Under the pieces are notes generated by a model. It made no database searches. It had not been told where the DNA came from and worked only from the letters and a program-made list of their open reading frames with translations. The translations under genes were made by a program, and so were the position numbers. 8,993 nucleotides of DNA from assembly GCA_030632095.1 (NCBI GenBank), contig DAOVJU010000106.1, forward strand, positions 1 through 8,993, in the 5' to 3' direction. The stretch is from Chlorobiota bacterium. Its GTDB lineage: Bacteria > Bacteroidota > Bacteroidia > Bacteroidales > B39-G9. Shown in pieces: positions 1 to 5,926 of the stretch (position 1 is its first letter; the number at the start of each line of letters is the position of its first letter).

Positions 1-1690
1 ATATTGAACCCTGGTGATTTGTAAAAAATGCACCAATTATCAAAATGTATACCGGCAAACGTGCACTACACGACATAAAAGGGTTAATAAGCATGGTAAG
101 CAAACGGTCGTTTTTGTTTTCCAGAGTTCTTGTTGCCATTATTGCAGGAACATTACATCCAAAACCCATAATTAATGGAATAAACGACTTGCCATGTAAA
201 CCAATTTTATGCATAATTTTATCCATGATAAAAGCAGCTCTTGCCATATATCCTGTGTCCTCCATCAAAGAAATGAAAAAGAATAAAATCAAAATATTAG
301 GCAGGAACACGATTACTCCCCCAACACCACCTATAATACCATCAATCAGAAGATCTTTAAGTGCTCCTTCGGGCATGTAATTACCAATTAAATTTCCCGT
401 AAGTATAACAAGCTTATCAATCCAATCCATAGGATATTGCCCAATTGTAAATGTTGCCTGGAACATCATCCACATAAGAAAAATAAAAATAGGGAAACCA
501 AATACTTTATGCGTTATAAATGTGTCAACAATTTCTGTTTTTCTGCGCCGGGCAATTAACCCTTCTTTATAAGTTTCTTTAAGAGCGCCCGATATAAATC
601 CGTATTTAGTATCAGTTACAATGGTCTCGCTGTCATCGCTTAACCTGCTTTCTACGCGTTCAATTTCATTATTTACAGTTTCAAATATTTCACTGCTATT
701 ACTTGTTAATTCATAAATCACTTTCTTGATTTCATTATCTTTTTCAAGCAGTTTTATGGCTAAAAATCTTGAAGATATTTTGTCTGTTAAAGCGTAATTC
801 TCCGGGATTTGTATTTTTTCCTGTATTGATTTTAGCGATTTTTCTATTTCTTTACCATAATTAATATGTATATGCCTTACTGTCTCATCCCGGTCTTCAT
901 AAACATCTATCACTTTTTCAAATAACTCTTTTATTCCTCTTCCTTTTGAGCTAACTGTTGGAACCATTGGTATTCCAATCATTTTTCCAAGCGATTGATA
1001 ATCAAATCTGGCCCCTTTTTTTTGTAGTTCATCAAACATGTTCAAAGCAATAACAACTTTAATATCCATATCAATTAACTGGCATGTTAAGTATAAATTT
1101 CTTTCAAGGTTTGATGAATCAACAACATTAATCACAATATCGGGAACTTCATTGAAAATGAAATTCCGAACATACAGCTCCTCCGGTGTGTAGGCAGTTA
1201 TTGAATAGGTTCCGGGCAAATCATTAATTCTAAATATATATCCTTTATGCTTAAATTTGGCTAACTTCGAATCAACCGTGACACCAGAATAATTTCCAAC
1301 ATGTTCTTTAGCACCAGAAGCATAGTTAAATAAGGTAGTTTTACCACAATTTGGATTCCCAACTAATGCAACATTAATTACTTTGCTTTTTTCTTTAGCA
1401 GATGTTTTTAGTATTTCTTCATTAATTACCCCATTGAATTTTTCTTTATAATCAATTAATACTTCATTTTCGGTTACTACTTCAATTAAACTTGCTTCAC
1501 TTCTTCGTAATGAAAGTTCGTACCCCATAATATTGTATTCAATAGGATCTTTTAAGGGGGCATTTTTTATGACCTTTATCTCCTTACCTTTAACAAATCC
1601 CATTTCGATTATTCTTTTACGAAAAGCACCTCTGCCTTTAACTTTGGTAATAATACCACGATTGTCATTATTTAAATCAGACAATTTCAT
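1..1690 (-). CDS. feoB: Ferrous iron transport protein, FeoA-FeoB fusion (3' end beyond window)
   Basis: Reading leftward from an ATG at 1690, the frame stays open for 563 codons and runs off the window, so the C-terminus is missing. Residues 1-75 form a FeoA-like SH3 domain. A short linker leads to a FeoB GTPase with G1 GNPNCGKT (111-118), G3 DLPG (157-160) and G4 NMFD (217-220). The membrane part begins near residue 400 and shows two Gate-type motifs with conserved cysteines, GFGCNVPAIMATR (509-521) and MSCSARLPVY (539-548). FeoB is the inner-membrane GTPase that imports Fe(II); FeoA is its small accessory partner. Fusion of the two in one chain is common in Bacteroidota. FeoB alone is usually about 700-800 residues, so roughly 200-300 are missing here. 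I checked each line of the frame and saw no stop or frameshift. The identification is secure. Confidence 0.97.
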   Translation of the reverse strand, partial: MKLSDLNNDNRGIITKVKGRGAFRKRIIEMGFVKGKEIKVIKNAPLKDPIEYNIMGYELSLRRSEASLIEVVTENEVLIDYKEKFNGVINEEILKTSAKEKSKVINVALVGNPNCGKTTLFNYASGAKEHVGNYSGVTVDSKLAKFKHKGYIFRINDLPGTYSITAYTPEELYVRNFIFNEVPDIVINVVDSSNLERNLYLTCQLIDMDIKVVIALNMFDELQKKGARFDYQSLGKMIGIPMVPTVSSKGRGIKELFEKVIDVYEDRDETVRHIHINYGKEIEKSLKSIQEKIQIPENYALTDKISSRFLAIKLLEKDNEIKKVIYELTSNSSEIFETVNNEIERVESRLSDDSETIVTDTKYGFISGALKETYKEGLIARRRKTEIVDTFITHKVFGFPIFIFLMWMMFQATFTIGQYPMDWIDKLVILTGNLIGNYMPEGALKDLLIDGIIGGVGGVIVFLPNILILFFFISLMEDTGYMARAAFIMDKIMHKIGLHGKSFIPLIMGFGCNVPAIMATRTLENKNDRLLTMLINPFMSCSARLPVYILIIGAFFTNHQGSI

Positions 1691-1725
1691 TAAGTAAAAT
1701 TCAATTGTATGTATTAATTTTATAA

Positions 1726-1756
1726 CAAATAAACAATTAAATGACATTATTTACAA
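1726..1756 (-). promoter_or_regulatory. Probable feoAB promoter, Bacteroidota type
   Basis: Read on the minus strand, TTG (1756-1754) lies 20 bases upstream of TTTATTTG (1733-1726). This fits the Bacteroidota sigma factor pattern of a TTG-containing -33 box and a TAnnTTTG -7 box with about 17-23 bases between them, with one mismatch in the -7. Transcription would start near 1720 and give a leader of about 30 bases before the feoAB ATG. The -33 end touches the near-palindrome at 1755-1774. This is inferred from motif and spacing only. Confidence 0.5.
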
Positions 1757-1774
1757 TACCATAATTTTGGTATT
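1755..1774. promoter_or_regulatory. Candidate operator: 20-bp near-palindrome
   Basis: The sequence AATACCATAATTTTGGTATT matches its own reverse complement at 18 of 20 positions, with uninterrupted 7-base arms AATACCA and TGGTATT. It lies in the 155-bp region between the divergent feoAB and 258-aa genes and overlaps the proposed feoAB -33 box. A TAATTTTG (1762-1769) inside it could serve as a -7 box for the rightward gene, but I see no matching -33 box. Size and position fit a dimeric repressor. An iron-sensing regulator of the Fur or DtxR type is an obvious candidate for a feo operon, but the site is not a recognisable Fur box. The T-run after it could instead suggest a terminator hairpin, but no known rightward transcript enters here. 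Confidence 0.5.
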
Positions 1775-1845
1775 TTTTTTGTGGAATAAAATTGATAAAT
1801 TATAGCACATTTAAAATAATAATAATAAGTATTGAAATTTAAAAT

Positions 1846-2622
1846 ATGGAATTAAGTGAAAGTGAAAATATATTTGATAAGTTGCGTGAATTAGCAGGGC
1901 AAATTAAAGGTAATTTTAATATCATGGAGGAACAGGTTGATATTAACGTGCAGATGGAATATTTTCGTTATTCAAAGAATATAAAGAAAGAATTGAATAA
2001 AAAAGATATACTGAATAAAGCCAACGATCTGTTTGATGTAAATAAATCCTTATCTGAGAAAAAACACTTATTATCGCAACTGGCATCAATTGAAGATGTT
2101 AAAGCATTCAGGACTATCGAGAAATATTTAAAGAATCCGGATAACCTTCTAAAAGATTGGGCATTAATAGCATTCCAGGAAAGTAAAATGTTGCTTGAAA
2201 GTAGCTTGTTAGACGAAAATCAAATTTTTATATCAACCGGCTTGGGAGGTAAAGGAAAAAAACTTAGATATTTTGTTGTTCTTTTTACAAAATCAGGTGA
2301 ACAATTTAGTGAAGTCCATCAGAAAATTATTAGAAATGAATTTGATTTCATTTTAGAAAAGCACGGTGCAGAAGTAGAGGAAATATCTTTTTATAGTAAT
2401 TTTTCGTCAATATTAATATTATTACCAATAACTGCTACAATACATACAATTTTAAAAAATACAATTGACGAATGTAATCTATATGGCGGGTTCATTAAGC
2501 AAAACTTCATTATTACTAATGTTAAAAAGCTTAACGTAAAAGAAATCAATCAATTTATTGAAAAAAACAACATTCATGGAATAAATGATCAGGATAGTAT
2601 AAATAGTATTGATCAAGTGTAA
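1846..2622 (+). CDS. Uncharacterised protein, 258 aa, divergent from feoAB
   Basis: I do not recognise a named family. The protein has no signal peptide and no convincing membrane span, so it is probably cytoplasmic. Residues 1-125 look almost wholly helical and charged, and 80-117 resemble a HEAT-like helix pair (SIEDVKAF... then LLKDWALIAFQES). A glycine-rich segment, FISTGLGGKGKKLRYF (128-143), starts a second half that reads as alternating strands and helices, with a hydrophobic strand SSILILLPI (187-195). The last 20 residues are polar and probably disordered. It starts at an ATG behind an A/T-rich leader. It faces away from feoAB across 155 bp holding a candidate operator, so co-regulation with iron uptake is possible but unproven. 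Base composition matches its neighbours, which argues against recent transfer. It is a real gene by length and protein-like composition; its function is unknown. Confidence 0.85.
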   Translation: MELSESENIFDKLRELAGQIKGNFNIMEEQVDINVQMEYFRYSKNIKKELNKKDILNKANDLFDVNKSLSEKKHLLSQLASIEDVKAFRTIEKYLKNPDNLLKDWALIAFQESKMLLESSLLDENQIFISTGLGGKGKKLRYFVVLFTKSGEQFSEVHQKIIRNEFDFILEKHGAEVEEISFYSNFSSILILLPITATIHTILKNTIDECNLYGGFIKQNFIITNVKKLNVKEINQFIEKNNIHGINDQDSINSIDQV

Positions 2623-2666
2623 TTAGCCTGTCCATAATGTCAGGAATTATTTACAAGCAAAGCACC

Positions 2667-2856
2667 AAATAACAATAATCAAATTACAACGTTTACCTTC
2701 AATGGGAGCGAAGCGAGTAAATAAATTCGAAATACCAATAATTAAATGTACAAAACACCTTTGAATATTGATATTTTGGTTATTCCGCGAGCGCAGAAGC
2801 TACTCTGCGGAGGCGCTGAGATTTATTTGATATTTGACATTTGGATTTTGTTATTT
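2667..2856. repeat. Non-coding inverted-repeat region with GC-rich hairpin
   Basis: This covers most of the 284-bp gap between the 258-aa gene and the thiamine-binding-fold gene. Its ends, 2667-2689 and 2834-2856, are inverted copies matching at 18 of 23 positions. Inside are two short GC-rich islands in otherwise A/T-rich DNA: GGGAGCGAAGCGAG near 2704-2717, and a hairpin with stem CGCAGA (2792-2797) / TCTGCG (2804-2809). No frame codes for a plausible protein. I found no clear target duplication, so this may be a decayed intergenic repeat of the kind scattered in Bacteroidota genomes, or simply low-complexity sequence. Confidence 0.4.
2792..2809. repeat. GC-rich hairpin in intergenic region
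   Basis: CGCAGA and TCTGCG form a perfect 6-bp stem around the loop AGCTAC. It sits in a GC-rich island of about 35 bases (roughly 2785-2818) within A/T-rich surroundings. An alternative pairing of AGCGC (about 2790-2794) with GCGCT (about 2813-2817) is also possible. There is no T-run after it, so it is unlikely to be an intrinsic terminator. Confidence 0.4.
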
Positions 2857-2906
2857 ATTAATTGTATACTCTTATTATTATGTGTATTGACTAATTATTT
2901 TTCCTT

Positions 2907-3212
2907 ATGGACTATTTAAAACACAAAGTGAACATTGCTTTGCAAATTCTTCCAAAATCAAATAATAAAGATTCTTATAAATTAATTGATAAGGCAATTG
3001 AAGTTATTCAGCAATCAGGAATTAAGTATGAGGTTTGTCCGTTTGAAACAGTAATGGAAGGTTATTATGATGATATTATGTTACTGATAAAAAAAGTACA
3101 TAATACATGCTTTGAGTCAGGTGCTGAAGAATTGATAGCAAATGTAAAAATGCAAATACATAAAAACAATGATGTCTTTATTGAAGATAAAACTGGTAAG
3201 TATCGCGAATAA
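2907..3212 (+). CDS. Thiamine-binding-fold protein (MTH1187/YkoF-like, DUF77)
   Basis: This 101-residue protein fits the small Thiamine_BP (PF01910) family, a ferredoxin-like fold of about 100 residues that assembles into multimers. It shows the family pattern: an N-terminal strand (VNIALQILP), a helix (KLIDKAIEVIQQSG), then YEVCPFETVMEGYYDDIM (41-58) with the characteristic T-x-x-EG turn, a helix carrying VH (64-65), a Gly-Ala turn (72-73) and a final strand (ANVKMQIHKN). Family members such as Bacillus YkoF bind thiamine or related pyrimidines, and many have no known role. I see no thiamine biosynthesis or transport gene beside it, so its ligand is unproven. The gene stands alone and ends 18 bases before a bidirectional terminator. 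Cytoplasmic location is expected because there is no signal peptide. Confidence 0.85.
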   Translation: MDYLKHKVNIALQILPKSNNKDSYKLIDKAIEVIQQSGIKYEVCPFETVMEGYYDDIMLLIKKVHNTCFESGAEELIANVKMQIHKNNDVFIEDKTGKYRE

Positions 3213-3230
3213 ATATATAAACTGAAAAAC

Positions 3231-3259
3231 AAAAGCCGTTTGAATTTCAAACGGCTTTT
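3231..3259. terminator. Bidirectional intrinsic terminator
   Basis: AAAAGCCGTTTGAA (3231-3244) and TTCAAACGGCTTTT (3246-3259) are perfect reverse complements around one T. In practice this is a 12-bp stem with a 5-base loop. The A-run on the left and the T-run on the right (to 3260) allow termination in both directions. It lies exactly between the convergent ends of the thiamine-binding-fold gene (stop at 3212) and the PUR-family gene (stop at 3274), and serves both. Confidence 0.93.
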
Positions 3260-3273
3260 TCAATAGTTAAGCA

Positions 3274-3645
3274 TTACTTTTTATCTTCCTGCAGGTCTTC
3301 AAATTCGATATTTGTAAATTCTTTAGCCTGTTCATTATTTGCTTCTTTGTTGTCACCAAATTCAGCTTCTTCAATAATCTCAGGCTGATTTTGTTTAATA
3401 TAATCAACTACTTCTGAAAATCCTTCAGCAAATTTATCAAAATCTTCTTTGTAAAGAAATAGTTTGTGTTTTTCATAATGGAATTTTCCATCCCTGTCAA
3501 ACCGTTTTTTACTTTCTGTAATGGTTAAATAATAATCATTCCGTCTTGTTGCTTTTACATCAAAGAAATAAGTTCTTTTTCCTGCTCTTACAGCTTTCGA
3601 AAATATTTCATCTCTTCCGTTTCCTTTTTTGTCGTTTCCTTCCAT
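3274..3645 (-). CDS. PUR-family DNA/RNA-binding protein (DUF3276)
   Basis: This 123-residue protein has one PUR-type repeat at about 12-84, containing IFSKAVRAGKRTYFFDVK, a middle stretch NDYYLTITESKKRF, and the closing strand-helix region HKLFLYKEDFDKFAEGFSEV. This is the DUF3276/PF11680 pattern typical of Bacteroidota and related to the Borrelia protein BpuR. Such proteins usually dimerise through PUR repeats and bind single-stranded nucleic acid, so a regulatory role is likely; the target is unknown. The N-terminal dozen residues are basic and Gly-rich. The tail from residue 88 is very acidic and probably disordered, as in many homologues. It is transcribed alone, convergent with the preceding gene and divergent from nusB, and probably uses the -7 box at 3685-3692. 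Confidence 0.92.
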   Translation of the reverse strand: MEGNDKKGNGRDEIFSKAVRAGKRTYFFDVKATRRNDYYLTITESKKRFDRDGKFHYEKHKLFLYKEDFDKFAEGFSEVVDYIKQNQPEIIEEAEFGDNKEANNEQAKEFTNIEFEDLQEDKK

Positions 3646-3684
3646 TATTCAATTAGTTAGGTTAAAATATTACTTTGAACGCTT

Positions 3685-3692
3685 CAAATGTA
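3685..3692 (-). promoter_or_regulatory. Likely -7 box of the PUR-family gene
   Basis: Read on the minus strand this is TACATTTG, an exact match to TAnnTTTG, about 40 bases upstream of the ATG at 3645. No clear TTG lies at the expected -33 distance, so the call rests on the -7 box and its position. Confidence 0.45.
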
Positions 3693-3785
3693 AAAATTAT
3701 TTTTAATATTTAGATTTTCTAATAAAGAAAATTAATTAGAAAAAATAATTTTTTATTTCAATTATAAATAAGAATAAAAATCACT

Positions 3786-3793
3786 TACTTTTG
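3786..3793 (+). promoter_or_regulatory. Likely -7 box of the nusB gene run
   Basis: TACTTTTG is an exact TAnnTTTG match, 44 bases before the nusB ATG, which would give a leader of about 38 bases. The preceding sequence is very A/T-rich and lacks an obvious TTG at the -33 distance. It would drive nusB and possibly the genes after it. Confidence 0.5.
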
Positions 3794-3837
3794 CATTTTT
3801 AAATAAATTGATATAAATCTTTAATAAGGTTCTTTCA

Positions 3838-4782
3838 ATGCTTAGCAGAAGACTAATTCGTATTAAAACTTCGCATATTTTATATGCATATTTTAAATCT
3901 TCTGATCCTTCTATCAATAAATATGAAAAGGAACTATTCTTTAGTTTGAATAAATCATTTGAACTTTATCATTATTTAATTCTCTTAATAATTGGAGTTA
4001 AAAAGTATGCACTGGCAAGAATTGATTTAGGCAGAAATAAAAAAATCCCTACAACAGAGGACCTGAACCCAAATCTTAAATTTGTTGATAATAAAGTTAT
4101 TACACAATTAGAAGATAATTATTCATTTCGGAGGTTCATCTCCGAAAAGAAAATTTCCTGGGTTAATTATCCTGAATTAGTAAAGGAGATTTACCAGAAT
4201 ATGATTAATTCGGATTTCTTTAAAGATTATATGAGTGATCTCAATAATTCATATTCAGCAGATAAAAAATTCGTTATTGGTTTTTTTCAATATTATTTAG
4301 ATACATCAGACTTACTTCATCAAGTTCTTGAAGAACAAAGTATTTATTGGAATGATGAAGTAGAATTCATAATAAATATGATTGTGAAGACTTTGAAAGG
4401 TTTTAAGGCAGAAGAAAATGAAAATGCCAAATTATTGCCCTTATTTAAGAATGAGGACGATAAAGAATTTGCTAAAAATCTTTTTCGGGAAACCATTATA
4501 AATCATGAAGAATATATTAAACTAATTGAAAAACACACTAAAAATTGGGATATTGAGCGAATAGCTTTTATTGATATACTTTTCATGCAGTTAGCAATTG
4601 CTGAAGTAATTGAGTTCCCGTCAATTCCAATTAAGGTTACTTTAAATGAATACATAGAAATAATTAAATACTACAGCACAAAAAAAAGCAGTATTTTTAT
4701 TAATGGGATATTAGATAAAATTATAAATACTTTAAATAAGGAAGGAAAAATTAAAAAAACCGGAAGAGGTTTAATTACTTAA
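3838..4782 (+). CDS. nusB: Transcription antitermination protein NusB, long Bacteroidota form
   Basis: The C-terminal part (about 205-295) matches NusB, especially 237-294: WDIERIAFIDILFMQLAIAE, then FPSIPIKVTLNEYIEI and SSIFINGILDKI. NusB, with NusE (S10), binds the boxA RNA of rRNA leaders and helps RNA polymerase read through terminators. Classic NusB has about 140 residues; this one has 314. The extra N-terminal ~200 residues are helical and start with an RRLIRIKTSHILYAYF segment that resembles the normal NusB N-terminus (RRxAR...LYA). The NusB fold therefore probably contains a large insertion rather than a separate added domain. Homologues of about 310 residues are usual in Bacteroidota. 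The acidic, lysine-rich linker is typical of this form. It is the first gene of the plus-strand run; the next gene starts 97 bases downstream. Confidence 0.93.
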   Translation: MLSRRLIRIKTSHILYAYFKSSDPSINKYEKELFFSLNKSFELYHYLILLIIGVKKYALARIDLGRNKKIPTTEDLNPNLKFVDNKVITQLEDNYSFRRFISEKKISWVNYPELVKEIYQNMINSDFFKDYMSDLNNSYSADKKFVIGFFQYYLDTSDLLHQVLEEQSIYWNDEVEFIINMIVKTLKGFKAEENENAKLLPLFKNEDDKEFAKNLFRETIINHEEYIKLIEKHTKNWDIERIAFIDILFMQLAIAEVIEFPSIPIKVTLNEYIEIIKYYSTKKSSIFINGILDKIINTLNKEGKIKKTGRGLIT

Positions 4783-4816
4783 CACTATTATTCTATTATA
4801 ATTTACAATTAAATTA

Positions 4817-4824
4817 TACATTTG
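4817..4824 (+). promoter_or_regulatory. Possible -7 box before the DUF1573 gene
   Basis: TACATTTG fits TAnnTTTG exactly, 55 bases before the ATG at 4880. It runs into a short direct repeat, TTTGCG at 4821-4826 and 4829-4834, so the match may be partly accidental. No TTG is visible at the -33 distance. If real, it gives an internal promoter for the DUF1573-yajC part of the run. Confidence 0.35.
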
Positions 4825-4879
4825 CGTCTTTGCGAGAAAAAAACATTAAAATTCCAATACGAATAAATAATAAATAAAA

Positions 4880-5338
4880 ATGAATAGAATATTTATATGG
4901 GTCTATATTATTTTAATAGCCTTTGGATCATGTAAAACAAATAAGGAAAAATCAGAAATGACTACAGCTATTGTAAATAACCCGGTTACAGCCGATGGAA
5001 ATTATGATGAAAGTTCCCTCCCGAAATTTGAATTTGAAAATAAATACCATGATTTTGGCATTATAATACAAGGCGAAAAAGTTTCATATACTTTTAGATA
5101 TAAGAATATCGGTGGTTCAGATTTATTAATACGGTCAGCAAAAGCAACTTGCGGATGTACTGTGCCAAAATGGTCAAGAGAACCATTAGCACCCGGTAAA
5201 GAAGACGAAATTGAAATAATATTTAAAAGCTCTGGCAGAAAAGGCATTCAAAATAAAACAATTACATTATTGGCAAACACACAACCAAATAAAGTTGTGC
5301 TAACAATTACAGGAGAAGTAATTACTCCTAATGAATAA
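4880..5338 (+). CDS. DUF1573 lipoprotein
   Basis: This 152-residue protein begins with a short basic-hydrophobic signal (MNRIFIWVYIILIAFGSC). The likely lipidated cysteine is residue 18. The lipobox is loose, with Phe-Gly-Ser before the Cys, but this is acceptable for Bacteroidota. A polar spacer follows, then a DUF1573 domain (about 48-150): HDFG, an immunoglobulin-like strand SYTFRYKNIGGSDLLI, the signature CGCTVPKW (91-98), and PLAPGKEDEIEI. DUF1573 proteins are small Ig/ASPM-like envelope proteins with no settled function. The gene sits between nusB and yajC (20 bases before yajC), its usual neighbours in Bacteroidota, which suggests a link to secretion or envelope assembly but does not prove it. 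Confidence 0.92.
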   Translation: MNRIFIWVYIILIAFGSCKTNKEKSEMTTAIVNNPVTADGNYDESSLPKFEFENKYHDFGIIIQGEKVSYTFRYKNIGGSDLLIRSAKATCGCTVPKWSREPLAPGKEDEIEIIFKSSGRKGIQNKTITLLANTQPNKVVLTITGEVITPNE

Positions 5339-5358
5339 TAACGAATAATTTAGAAAAA

Positions 5359-5682
5359 ATGAATCATTTATTGTACATTTTATTAATGGCGCCTCAAGGA
5401 GGTGAACAAAGTCCGTATTCATCATTAATCTTCATCGGATTAATTTTTGTTATTTTTTACTTTTTCATGATCAGGCCGCAAATGAGAAAGCAAAAAGATT
5501 CAAGAACTTTCAGGGAAGCTTTGAGAAATGGTGATAAAGTGTTAACTACTGGAGGAATATATGGTAAAATAGTTGAAGTACGCGACAAAGTTGTTATATT
5601 AGAAGTTGAAGATAAAACAAGATTAAAGGTTGATAAAACTGCTTTAATAAAAGATTCAAGCGATTTAACAGCTAAAAATTAA
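5359..5682 (+). CDS. yajC: Sec translocon accessory subunit YajC
   Basis: This 107-residue protein has the standard YajC layout: a short periplasmic N-terminus, one membrane helix at about 21-38 (SSLIFIGLIFVIFYFFMI), the family motif MIRPQMRKQK (37-46), and a soluble domain with NGDKVLTTGGIYGKIVEV (57-74) followed by VVILEVEDKTRLKVDK. YajC associates with SecDF and SecYEG in the inner membrane during protein export. Length and motifs are normal. The ATG is preceded by an A-rich leader. The gene stops one base before TACTA, the left copy of a duplicated 5-mer, so the mobile element lies right behind it without disturbing the coding sequence. Confidence 0.96.
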   Translation: MNHLLYILLMAPQGGEQSPYSSLIFIGLIFVIFYFFMIRPQMRKQKDSRTFREALRNGDKVLTTGGIYGKIVEVRDKVVILEVEDKTRLKVDKTALIKDSSDLTAKN

Positions 5683-5683
5683 T

Positions 5684-5688
5684 TACTA
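5684..5688. repeat. Left target-site duplication, TACTA
   Basis: TACTA directly abuts the left terminal inverted repeat (from 5689). The same five bases follow the right terminal repeat at 5865-5869. A 5-bp duplication exactly at both ends of an inverted-repeat element is the normal footprint of transposon insertion. Confidence 0.65.
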
Positions 5689-5864
5689 CCCAAATTGAGC
5701 GATTTGCTATTGCAAAATCTCTCAATCGACTAAGTAATTGTAAGGTTTTCGCCAATTTTCGTTTTACTCAATTAGTGAAATTCAACAATTACTATGTCGG
5801 GGTTAGTCTTAAGTAAAGCGATTATTCATCCCGTGTACTTGGAATTACAATCGCTCAACTTAGG
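5689..5864. mobile_element. MITE-like element, 176 bp, with 16-bp inverted ends
   Basis: The left end CCCAAATTGAGCGATT (5689-5704) and the reverse complement of the right end, CCTAAGTTGAGCGATT (5849-5864), match at 14 of 16 positions, including 10 identical inner bases. TACTA lies immediately outside both ends. No frame inside codes for a protein, so it would depend on a transposase supplied in trans. The interior is rich in inverted repeats: a hairpin at 5694-5726, and AGTAATTGT (5733-5741) pairing with ACAATTACT (5785-5793). Ends beginning CC with a 4-5 bp duplication are known for the IS1380 family, which is common in Bacteroidota; assigning this element there is my inference. It separates yajC from ybbR, genes normally close together. 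Confidence 0.75.
5694..5726. repeat. Hairpin in the left end of the MITE-like element
   Basis: ATTGAGCGATTTGC (5694-5707) pairs with GCAAAATCTCTCAAT (5712-5726) across the loop TATT, with one mismatch and one bulged base. The right arm followed by CTAAG (5731-5735 region) resembles a degenerate second copy of the element's end. As RNA it lies just behind yajC, but no T-run follows, so it may protect the yajC 3' end rather than terminate transcription. Confidence 0.5.
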
Positions 5865-5869
5865 TACTA
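5865..5869. repeat. Right target-site duplication, TACTA
   Basis: Second copy of TACTA, directly after the right inverted repeat that ends at 5864. See the left copy at 5684-5688. Confidence 0.65.
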
Positions 5870-5881
5870 TTGTAATATTTC

Positions 5882-5899
5882 ATGATAATTAGTTATCAT
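5882..5899. promoter_or_regulatory. Palindrome upstream of ybbR
   Basis: ATGATAA (5882-5888) and TTATCAT (5893-5899) are perfect inverted arms around TTAG. The site sits between the mobile element and the YbbR gene. It could be a regulator binding site or a weak hairpin, and its A/T-rich hexamers loosely recall Fur-type GATAAT units. In DNA this A/T-rich it could also arise by chance. Confidence 0.25.
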
Positions 5900-5926
5900 T
5901 ATTCAAAGTAAGTTGTAAATTGCATA

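Noticed and set aside
45..380. Rightward open frame of 111 codons
   Set aside because: It lies antisense to the FeoB membrane domain, whose frame is continuous with clear FeoB motifs. The rightward product has no recognisable pattern.
1755..1781. Hairpin followed by a T-run read as a rho-independent terminator on the plus strand
   Set aside because: No plus-strand gene ends upstream because feoAB runs the other way, and the stem is A/T-rich and weak. An operator at the feoAB promoter explains the position better.
2627..2644. CCTG/CAGG inverted repeat just after the 258-aa gene as a terminator
   Set aside because: The stem is only 4 bp with a 10-base loop and no T-run, so it is too weak to support.
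3065..3250. Leftward open frame of 61 codons
   Set aside because: It lies opposite the thiamine-binding-fold gene and runs through the terminator hairpin; it is a shadow.
5002..5247. Leftward open frame of 81 codons
   Set aside because: It is antisense to the DUF1573 domain, which carries the conserved CGCTVP signature on the plus strand.
5683..5926. Structured non-coding RNA or riboswitch upstream of ybbR
   Set aside because: The long-range pairing is explained by terminal and internal inverted repeats of an inserted element with flanking TACTA copies. No known riboswitch core is recognisable.
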